DNA from: Vitellaria paradoxa
Taxonomy: Eukaryota > Streptophyta > Magnoliopsida > Ericales > Sapotaceae
DNA length: 64,000 nt
Direction of reading: 5' to 3'
Assembly: GCA_019916065.1 (NCBI GenBank)
Contig: CM034243.1
Span: forward strand, 372,001 to 436,000
Positions 10,934 to 22,900 of this stretch are shown piece after piece (position 1 is the first letter of the stretch; the number at the start of each line of letters is the position of its first letter). The notes under the pieces were generated by a model, which did not search any database, was not told where the DNA came from, and saw nothing but the letters and a program-made list of their open reading frames with translations. The translations under genes and the position numbers were made by a program.

Positions 10934-13900
10934 AAAACCTTCTTTTGTTTTCCAGTCTTAGTAAGTTCTTCAAGAATGTATGTTTTTGCCTTGGGATTCT
11001 CACAGATTGTGTTAAAATCCCCAGCCACTCCATTCCCTTCTGCCCAGCATTTCAGAAGTTGCTCGTTGGGGTTGACAACAGCAACGAGGAAGGACTCATA
11101 ACTGTTCCCATATATCCATAACTGAAGAAATAGAGGCAGATTTATTCCTCAAAAAATAAAACCCAAATGCACATTATAAGGAGAGAAAAAAATGAATTAG
11201 AAAAATGCCAGATTAAACATAAGATGTTGCTTCTTAGGGTGCGTTTGGTGTGGGGTTAATAATTAAGGGTAAATATAATGTGAATAATTGCTAACCTTTT
11301 ATATCCACCACTTCTCACTCATTTTACCCCCTCTCTGCTAACTTATCATTCAATGGCTCAAGGGCAAGAAATATTACCCTCTTTAAATTTTTATGAAGCG
11401 TACCATTTTTTCTTTTAAAGAGGAACCACTCGCATTGGACTCACCCCTAGAAAGTAAATCGTAAACCACCCAACAAGACTCACGAACTGCGTAAATATAG
11501 ACAAAACCTATGCAGGTGCAAGAGCTAAAAAGGGTGAAATTTTACAAGGGTAACCTTTACCCTCTTTCACCCATACCAGAGGCACTCTTGAAGAAAATGG
11601 AACTACAGAATGCTAAAGTTTTGGTTGTCAAACTTATGTAAGAGAATGGAAACAAGCATGAGATCAATGATCAAATTAGGCTTAGATCAAGATTTATTTG
11701 CATTTTTAATCATGGTGATTCATTGGATTGAATGCATTAACAAAAAAATGGCCATTTCCCAGTCTTGAACTGTTCACTCTGGGGTGCCATGCTTCCAAGG
11801 GATAAACTGTTAACTCCCATGTTGTTGGCACAAAGTGGTCCCTGAGAGTTGAACTCCCATTCCTACACCTAACAGCCCAAACATTTTTCACTGTAAAATC
11901 TTTTGAAAGGAATTTTTCCCGGTTCTTGTAATTGTTGACGATATAGCCTAATTGTACAAAACAGCGCAAACTTACTTGGGGAAACACTTCCAAATCCACA
12001 GGTTTTAGTACAAACACATAGTCAGACAAAAAGATATGGAACTCAACTTTATAGGAAGGAAGGAACCCAAGAGTGACTGTTATTTGTCATCTCAAGTTGA
12101 ACATAAAAAAATAAAAATGTGCAAAGCATAATACAGTGGAGATCTATTCTAGGAGAGATGTTTAATAGTTTAGTTTATATCAAAATATAAATTAATAGAC
12201 AGCAATAGAGCCAATAGTGCTTCATAGACTGGAGAAGCTTGAGCAATTCAGAAATGATATTTTAAAAAAAATAATAATAAAAAAATAAGTATAACTCAAT
12301 TGCATAAAGTTGGGATGAACAAATGGGAAAAAAGCATACATGAGAAGATATAGCATTGATTGAAAACAATATGAAGTTGACTGAGATCATATCATTTAGG
12401 TGCAATAAAATCAAAGTACAGGACAGGACAGAGGAACCACATGATTGAAGTTCAATTTGCTACTGGGGTTTAAGGGAAGGCTAAAACATACATTGGTTGA
12501 AGCAACATCAATGCTTGATATTAGGAGGATGGAAATGTTGCATTGCAATGGGGGCTTATAAGAAACCAGAGGGAGATATTGGACAAATTAGAAAAAAAGG
12601 AACAGAAACATAAGAAACGAAAATAAGGGTTTAAGGAGTTAAGGATCATGTTGCAAATTCTAAATTTCTGCAATGAGACAATAACCATTTAACAGCCTTC
12701 AACCATTTTGTTTGGAATAAATAACTAATAGGGATATTGGGTGGAATAACAAAATATTAGTCTAACATCTGTCTCAAAAGAGAACATTTTCTTCACTTTC
12801 CATCAAGAATACATATAATTAGACTTGAAAATATCAATGACAAGATATACATGAAAAATAAATAATACTTGACCCCTAAAATCATAAGTATAGGCTATGT
12901 TGAGTTCGTATATATTTCTGAATTGCACTTGAAGGAAAAAAATGGAATAAAGTAATTTCTTCAAATCCACGAAAGGGAGGAGACATACCGAGTCAATAAC
13001 AGAAATAACAGAATAAATATTCTCCAAATTCTCAACTGAGACGTATTCTCCTTGTGAGAGCTTGAAAATGTTTTTCTTGCGGTCAATAATTTTCATGCTT
13101 CCATCTGGTTGCCACTCACCAATATCACCTGGTATAAATTTGTTATGAGTGACATTATGTAGGAACCAATCTGAAAATAGTGGACAAAACATGTAGCATG
13201 AATATAAATAGTGATGTGGACTACCTGTGTGGAACCAGCCATCATGCAACACCTCTTTAGCGAGGTCCTCGCGTTTATAGTACCCTGAGAATAGAACTTC
13301 TCCTCGTACACATATTTCGCCTCGAGGGTTGCTTGATAGGGCATCATATCCCATTTCAGGAACAGATTCAAGGCATACATCCACATTTGGCAAAGGAGGA
13401 CCCACCGTACCAACCATTGCTAGTTCATCTGGCCGTGCAACAAATGACCCCGCACAGGTTTCCGTTAAACCTACATAACAACTAATATCAATCATATATA
13501 AAAAGGATATATAGTATCCAAACTCAGCACCATGTAGCCCTACATTTCAATGTGCATAAATTGAATACTAGAAGACCATAAATTGAAGTTAAATAGATGG
13601 AAGCAACCAATGGGGTTCTCATTATTCATTTAGTAAATATTATTCATTATTCTTTTAGAGGCTACAATCGTCTAATGGGCTTAAGTTAGGATTTGAAGAC
13701 GTTGGAGTCTCTCTTCAAGATGATGTTGATGTAACCAATAATAGACTCGAATTATTGCAAAATCTGATTTTAGGAACATATTTCTATAATTTTCAGCAAA
13801 AATAGTTCGAATCCCATGGACTATGGGACTAAAAACCAAGCCTTGATATGAAGCGGAAAGAAGAGTAACAAAGAAAACTCAAATATAAACTTCTATTTAC

Positions 13901-16900
13901 CAAAATCTTTACCAAAAATATCTGTCTCACTTATGTAATATTTTATACTAAACTTGGCCACCAAGTAAAGCTTATACACTAAGCCTAATATTAATAACTC
14001 GAGTTGAGCTCAAGTAAGCCAAAGCTTGCCTTGGCTAGGCTCGGCTTGAATCTCTCCCTGCTTAAGAATAAGGGGATAATATGCCAAATGACTCAGACGT
14101 TATCAGTAGAAAGCCATCTCTAATAAGTTATAATAATAGTAAATATACCTAAAATATAGTTCCATAAGGAGATTTGATTAACTTGTGAGCGGTAGATAGT
14201 GAGAAAAAAATGTTTATATACCATATCCTTGTAAAACATGAGCACAGGAGACCACTCGTAGAAAGGTTTCCACATTAGGAGCAAGAGGTGCTGCTCCAGA
14301 TAGAATTAGGCGCACATTTCCTCCTAGACCTTCCTTGATCTGGATCCAAAATAGCAAAATTGGAGAGGGTACATTTCAGCTGAGGCACAATCTAAGGGAA
14401 ACAAATAAACTAGAGGAGTTGCAAGAGAAAATCACTTCCCTCACCTTACTGAAAACAATTTTGTCAAAAATCGGAGCTGCCTCAATGTGTTTGTAACCTT
14501 TATTCATGTTACGTAGTTTGCTGCAAATTTTCATAATGTAAGATCAAAAACGCATGTACGCATGTCAAAGGCCGAAAGCATATAATTGGATATGTGAAAA
14601 AATATATACATGTATATACCGAAGGCATCATATCCATATCGTGATTCCAAAAAGCTTGGTTAGAACTTTAGTAGAGAAAATAACAAGTTTCTCTATACAT
14701 CAATAGATAGGAGGATGTGCAACTCAAGCCCAGTTGGAGAGACTAAATTGAGTTACAATGCATTTGGGAGAATAGTAACCTGGTCTCTTCACAACTGGGG
14801 CCATAGTTATCAAATCAGGATTCACAACAAGAGGCCATAGTTATCAAATTGAGATTTGTATTGCAAATCGAATTATTAGATTTAACCATCGTGAAACAAA
14901 AGTTACATTAAAGTAAATTTTGAAAGTTTGGGGGGGCACCTCATCACTACCTGTAGGTTCTACCCATATATGGCTAGATATGTAAGCCTAAATCTTATAT
15001 TTTCAAAAAGTTAAAGAGGTAGTGTTTTTAACCGCTTATGTAATTTTCAGAAAAATATGGAATACCAAAACTTCAAAATAATATATGTAAGGCTGATTTG
15101 CAAACTATTATGAGCCTCTCTAATTAAAAATGAAAAAAAAATTTTCAAATTGGGTCCGAATGACCCGACTCAAATCCAGGTCCACTTCCATAGTTCCTGA
15201 ATTGCACATATCATAATATTCTCTATAAATCAAATAGATTCAGTATGATTCACCACAATTCATCACTCAACTTAAATTGTAAGATTTTGAAACTATGATA
15301 GGGGCTAGTTCCTAGATGTTATCCTTCAAAGTACTTTTAAATACATCAGTACAAGTTAGTAGAACTACTTACTATGAGTATGCGATGTTAAACAATGTAT
15401 GTTTGACAAAACTCGCAGAAGAAATCTTCTCTACTAAACCTGAAAAGAGCAATTAGTTATACAACAAATTGAATATGATCATTTCAGGAAAAAGGAAGTT
15501 TCTTAAGCAGTCAATTGGAATAAATTACTAGGGTTGAGAAAATAAATATGGTAATATCCACTTGTCAAGCAGACAGTTCAGATTCTATTGCATGGACCCC
15601 AAAGAAAACTTTTGGTCCAAAATTGACAAAAACTAACTGATTCACTGTCTAGTCAATTGCCTTCATAGTCAAACAAGGATTACTTGATTTTGCAGGGAAT
15701 AATTGAGATAAGACAATCAAAGTGTAATGCCTAGGGTAAATTTTGGATTGTTTTTAAGACAGATCAATTGCAAGGTTGTTGCCAACCCCTAAAAACAATA
15801 CCAATCCTTGAGCCATATGTAGAGAACATGGTCATTCTTTCAAATTAAAGCGCCATGCAGCTAAATCACTTAGTACTATTTACCTGAATAAATTCTATCT
15901 AAGACACGTGGAACAGCACACAAAATTGTTGGTTTTAGCTCTTTGATATCTTCGATCAGTAGTTTGACATCCTGAATATGAAATTGATGAAATATGTTAC
16001 ATTGAACTATTCACAGATAATAAGAATATTCCATTTTCTTCATCTTACCCCACGCCAAAATCCTATTGAGGCACCGGTGGAAATGAACAGTTCCTCTATA
16101 GCTCGATCAAATATGTGCGCTAAAGGAAGATATGACAGATATACATCCTTCTCATCAAACTGCAAAAATAGCAAATTAAATTATACCATATAAAATAGCC
16201 ACACATACCCAAATGGATAGATAAGAAATTATCTAAGGCCCAATTCTAATTAGGCCCAAGGCTCATAATAAGCAACTAGGAACAAGTCTTACCTCTTCAT
16301 TCATGCTTTCCAGTGAGTGATTTACTCCAGATATAAATGAAAGTATACTTTCGTTGGAAAGCATTACTCCCTTTGGGTCACCTGTTGTTCCACTTGTATA
16401 CATTATTGTACAAATATCTGTTTTCTTCTTTGTTGGGAGATCGAAGTGTTCATTATTTCCCTGTGGGTGCATGTAAAGTGTAAATGCAAGAACAAACCAT
16501 CTATAAGTAGTAAAATCAGCCCAATAAATGACATCAACTTTATAAACATCAATAAGGAGACAGGAAAGGAATATAGATAAATGATGGATTTATTGTCGAG
16601 TAGTTATAAGGCCAATAGGGTAGAATTATTTAAGTCTCCTATCAGTACAAACCTACTAATTTACAGCCCCTTCCACTTTATAAGCAGATGGATTTCCAAT
16701 CCTTACAAATGGTTGAAAGGAGTGGAGGGCGTAGGGAATAAACAACCCTCTGGTGGATATTCTAGTAAATAAAAAGTCAACAGAAGCGCATAGGGATGAC
16801 CAACAAATAACAGGGTGAAATACTAACATGCTACAGTATATAATAAGAACTGATCGATGTTTAGAACCTGCTGTCTGTAGTCTCAAACAATACCTCAAAG

Positions 16901-19900
16901 CAAGGTGTTTATTATGCTAAGCAGTTTAAATAACTCAAAAGGGATAATGGAGATATAGATTCTATAAATAAAATTTGGTAGAAAAGCTATCTTATTTGTC
17001 TCAACTACAGAATTACCTCCTAATCGCGGCAAACCAAACAGAAGGACAATAGTTCATATTACAAGGGAAAGAAAATTTCTGTTTTAAACAACCAGTGATC
17101 TGAAGATGTTAGTTGTAAACAAGTAACCTACCAGCTGCAAAAACTTATCCCAGGAATATATAGCCAAACCAAAACTTTCAGCCACCTTCTTTTGTTCTGC
17201 TGTAATCTTGCCAAAGCTCACAAGAGCTGCACAAGAAAATAAAAAATTAATAAATTTTACTGCTATTGATCGATTTACTAAACAAAACAGAATTAGTTCT
17301 CCTTAATTTATTTATCAAATGAAATAAAATTTAGTGCTCTTTCCATTAAGCATAGTTGGAGCATAATAAGCCCAACTTACTCTTCAAATACTTCATAGCA
17401 TGAGGAAATGTTTTGAGGACCTGTGAAAGGAATAAAAAGATAAAAATAGAAAAATCATAATTACATAGAAACTTCTCCAAAAAAAAAAAATTTGAAGCCA
17501 AAAAATTATTTTTCTTTTTTTTTTTTCCTCTAATATCAACAAAGGGATCAAGCAACAAAGGCAAAATGCAAAAGCGTCCTGGACCATCACTTTCAGTGAA
17601 ATGACAACCTTTTTTTTAATATAGGCAAGTAAAATGAAATAACTGACTATTGTACCTCAGGAATTTTAGTTTCTTCCACAAAGACAATTGAAATCTCTGC
17701 ATGACAAATGATATATTCCACTGCACCAGCACCTACAATCATAGCAAAATAATTCAAACTTCCACAAGTGATATACTTTGATATCCAAGCATAGGGTAAG
17801 AATGCAATGGAGTGGGTTAAATAGCACTTTTGATCCACACCACCATTCTACAAAGCTAACCAAGTCTTTGATAAATTAGGGTGCTAATGGTTTCTCAAAG
17901 GCAATCCATCTCAACAGATTGATACTAGAAAAGAGAATGAAATCACACATAAGCTTAAGTGTACTGATCCCATTCCAATTCCATCTCTCATCTTCGTCAA
18001 TGGCCAAATGATATAAACATCGTGTCGATGCAGCAAAAGCTGCAAAACAGAGAGCCCTTCTGGCCTTTGTTTATTTATTCAGTTTTTCTATGTTGGACAA
18101 ATATCACCATGGCCAAAATTAGATAAACTAAGATCACTATTGCCATGTCATAGCATCATGTTATTCATGTTGAATTCGACATTATAAGCCCATCGGATGT
18201 GTAAAATCATTTTGTGTAATGACCAGTTAGTCTCTGTACATTCATAGTTAAATTCTACCACTCGCCACAAAGATCACGACCACTACGTACCTAGGGTGTC
18301 ATACAAGGGAACACAGTAAAGTCCATGGGCATTGCAAGCCTGCAGAAATGACAAAAGTATTAGCCTGATTATTTTAAATGGGAAATATAGCAATTCATAT
18401 ATCTAGTGAATGTCAAAACTTTATTCAGATCAAAATGATAACTTTCCTATATCAGATTTAAATGACAAAGTTAACTGCTCAAATTTACAGCTCAAAACTC
18501 ATCGGAGACGACACTCCCTAATTCTATGATTCTAGAACTATGCAGTTATAGATACATCAAATATGTAGCCCACCTTACAACCCACTTCCCCATGAATGGA
18601 AAGGAGATACAAGGACAAAAAAAGCAAGTGTAATAGGTCACAACATTGCATTTTGAAGGAAGGAAACTACCTTTTAGTTAGGTAAATTAGTATTTTACCT
18701 GCATACTTATAACCCATTTTGAGCAGTTGGCACCATAAATTCCACACTTTGCACCCTTGATGAGTAATTACAACGTTGAGTTAGCATCTAATCATACACA
18801 AAGTTTTGAAGCAAAATATCAAAACCAAATGAAGATGGATATATGTTTAACTATCTATCTATTCTATTATAGAGCAAACACAATTCTATTGTAAAGCAAG
18901 CACAAAGGGTGATGGTGAATCCATAAAATTCATGAAGCCAACTACTAGGTGAAGCCTTCATTTTTTTTCTCATTAATAACTCTTAAGGACCAATAACCAC
19001 TCATAATTTAAAAGTAGTGTACAAGTAAATTTTTAATTTTTGTAAGTTATTTAAGTAATTTTACCCTTCTATTTTTTTTGTTTTTCTTAAACGCCCTTTA
19101 ACTACCATTGCTCTTATGTTCTTTTGTTTTATTTAAATGCTTCTCGATCACTTATTATCTACTTAAATATCTTTTGCTAATAATTACTCATTGTATTGTT
19201 TGAGACAATTTTTTTTTAATTTTTTTAATAAAATAAAAAAATTATTTAAAGATACACACACATAGTGTGTGCCTCTTCTAATATTATATAGATGAAAACA
19301 CTAGGGGCATTTGTGGAAATTTTTTATTTTTTTTCCATTAATAACCCCTCAACTTCCTACAAATACTAATTTCTTTTATGGAAATAAAAAGAATTTTTTA
19401 GTGAATCCATAAAATTCATGAAGCCAACTACTAGGTGAAGCCTTCATTTTTTTTCTCATTAATAACTCTTAAAGACCAATAACCACTCATAATTTAAAAG
19501 TAGTGTACAAGTAAATTTTTAATTTTTGTAAGTTATTTAAGTAATTTTACCCTTCTATTTTTTTTGTTTTTCTTAAACGCCCTTTAACTACCACTGCTCT
19601 TATGTTCTTTTGTTTTATTTAACTCCAAGGGGTTAGATGGGATGGTCTTGGACTGGGACTTAGGGGCTTACCACCCCAAGGTCTCAAGTTCAAGTCTCCT
19701 CTCTAGCAAAAACTTGGGACCAGCCTCCCAGGCGCAAAGCGTAGTAAAGATTGGTAGGACGGGCCTCCTTGACTGGACGAACCGTATCCAGTTCTTGGGT
19801 GTGGGTCCGACTCTCCGCCGCTATGCGAGTTCACGATTTACCGCTATACATGTTGAGGGGCCGGTATGTGTGGCACAAAGCAAAAGAGATTCACTCTCTA

Positions 19901-22900
19901 GGGGTTTGGCCTAGGGAGTGAATCTCTCGAGGTTAAATCATTTTTTTTTCTTTTGTTTTATTTAAATGCTTCTCGATCACTTATTATCTACTTAAATATC
20001 TTTTGCTAATAATTACTCATTGTATTGTTTGAGACAATTTTTTTTTAATTTTTTTAATAAAATAAAAAATTATTTAAAGATACACACACATAGTGTGTGC
20101 CTCTTCTAATATTATATAGATGAAAACACTAGGGGCATTTGTGGAAATTTTTTATTTTTTTCCATTAATAACCCCTCAACTTCCTACAAATACTAATTTC
20201 TTTTATGGAAATAAAAAGAATTTTTTAGTGACTACCACTTAATATAAGGAAGTCAAATATACCCGTACCCGGTGGATACCCACTTCACCCATCCCGTCCC
20301 GTTCGGGGAGGGTATGGGGATGTTAGTAGCGGGGACGGGTATGGAGATTTGAAATGTTATCCGAACGAATATGGGGACGGGGACGGGTACGGGTACGATA
20401 GCCCCCACCCCGCCCCGTACCCGTTTAAATATTTATTTATTAATTTTGTTGGTGTGGTGCCTCCTTTAGAAGTCTCACATCGATTTCTCATAAAGAAGTA
20501 GAGGCCTAGTGAGATTATAAATAAAGGTCTCTTTCTCTTTAGTTAAGTGCACCAGTTAAAGTCAAAGATTTGTATATATATTTTTAATTTTTATTTAATA
20601 TATATATATATGCAATATATATTTTTATTTAATATATATAATATTTATAATAATTTTAAATATTTATTTTATACATATAACATATAATTTATAATAGTTA
20701 GTATACTTGGTGGGTAAATGGGACGGGGACGGGGACAGGTAAGGGTATTGCTAAACTGGGACGGAGAAAGTCATATCCACCCCATACCCACCTCGTTGAC
20801 ATCCCTAACTTAATAAATTTAATTTTGTATATTTAGTATCTCTTAAATACCCCTTTTAACCATCAACTACCTCTACATTTTTTTTTTATCTTTTCTAAAT
20901 GCCATTTAATTAAAAATTATTTACTTAAATGCCATTAAAACTAATCATCTAATATTTTACAAGTGTTCCAATAATTTATTATTTTAAATTTGTTTGGTAA
21001 TTTATATAAAATCAAAAAAATATTTACTTAAAAAAAAAAAAGGCACACACATGATGTGCGCACCTACATCTAGTATTATAAAGATTGAAGTCCAATATTA
21101 AAATTCATATCATAAAACAATTTATATGATCTCACTGCCTAAAGTATAATACAGAGAAAAAGCCAAATTTGTTACGAAGCGCAAAACTACAAAGTGATGG
21201 CCCAATTTCAAATATAGTATCAAGAAAAGTTGCCATTACAAATTAAATGTATAATTGGTTAACTAATGAATATAACACTTTTGAGTAGCAGAATACCAAA
21301 AACTTACTTGCGAAACACCACAACTGCGGATGGAAGCTCCAACCTTCAATACTTTTTCATACACATCATTGTAAGTTAACCACACATAACTACCAGCCTG
21401 TAAAGAATTGGAAGAGTAGATTACATATAAACAACACAAAAAAGAAGAGGAAGGCAGGAGCACACAACAATCATAAAGGGAAGTAGGACTATCCACCTTC
21501 CCATTGACAATCTCGCGCTCACCAAGCATAGGGTTTCGAGAATATTTCTGAGCAGACACACTGCAACCAGACACGAAATACATTAACCTCCGTAGTAATG
21601 ATCAGAAAACATCTTCAAACTCTTAACGCAACGAGCACAATCCAATTGTTGATTTAGGAAATTTTCAATGCAAAATCATGTGTTTAAAGAAACTGATCTC
21701 ACAAAGTTCTGATCCAATCATCAGTCCAGCCTCCAGTCTAATCCAATTTAGGCCACAATAGCATCAACATTCATCACAACATTTGATTTCCGGTGCCAAA
21801 AATTCAAATTGAAATTCGTGCCAGAAACTAAATTGCGTGTGTGCGCATATATATGTTTATATATATACGCAGACATCATATGACATGAGTCCATGACTCA
21901 CGTGGACAAGCCGTGGAATGTGTTTGGAACCACCAGAGCTGAACAGATCCTTTGTATTGACGGACATTGCGCTCCGTTTGGCTTTGAAGAAGGATAGAAA
22001 ATAAAAGAAAGTAGAAATCTCTTGGAAGCGAGGCAAGGATGGAAGACGTTTTTCTGTATTAATTTTTCCTTTCCTTCCCTCCTCTTTCTGAAGAACCAAA
22101 CGGAGTTTTTCCCCCCTTTCTTCTTAACTTTACAAGAACATCCCCAGAGGAAGCAGAGAAGAGAACCGGAGAGAAAAAGAAGACTGCGAACTACTTGAAT
22201 GAGCCGCTCTTTCTTCAATGGTGTGTTCACGTTTAACTAATACTTGGAGTAATAAAAAACGAGAAAAAAATGTGATTTGGAATAAAGTATAAAATTTGGT
22301 ATTTTTTTTTAAATCGTATTTTTTAGAAATGAATAGTACTAAAATCGTTAGAATAATTTCCTAAACTGTTAGAAATAATAAAAAATGGATTTGGGAGACC
22401 GTTCTAACGGATTCAAAAAATGCTTCCTCTCTCTCTGATAATGCTAAAACCGTTAGAACGACTTTGCAAATCGTTATAACAGATTCTATATCGATAAACC
22501 GTTAAAACAGCTTGTCCAAATCTGTTTTAACGAAATCTGTTTTAACGGATTTAAAAAAATAGAGATAAATTAGCAACAATAGTACTCGTTTGAAAGTTTT
22601 TAACATGAAGAATATGATTATGAAAAAAAAAATTTGCACTCAATTAATTTCGTTACGAATTTTTTTTTTTTTTAGCGAAATATTGAAATTTTTTGAAATT
22701 AATAAAGGTGGGGAAAGTAAAAATGTGATAAAAAATTTTAGTGAGTTATAGAGGTTGTTGGAGTTTTATGAAATTTTTTGGAAGTCTATAGCACTCCAAA
22801 CGGTGCCGTATTTTTATAGAATACAATTTATTAATTTATTATTTTTTTTGGGTAAGTTATTAAGGCTTCATTTAACAAGAAGTTGCTAATAGTTAAATAA

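Larger units (their letters stand above)
20105..21073 (+). mobile_element. Helitron-like element H2', split by a hAT-type insertion
   Basis: The left part begins TCTAATATTATATAG (20105). The right part ends with a hairpin (21043-21061, GCACA...TGTGC), ACCTACAT and CTAG^T (21070-21073). Removing the inserted hAT-type element and one target copy leaves about 400 bp, close to H1. The middle alignment to the other copies was made by eye. Confidence 0.5.

Noticed and set aside
11706..12029. 107-codon minus-strand frame inside LACS intron 16
   Set aside because: No recognisable domain, and it lies between well-supported exons. It could only be a relic.
19642..19914. 90-codon open frame as a gene
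   Set aside because: It lies wholly within the SINE and its reading frame has no recognisable protein.
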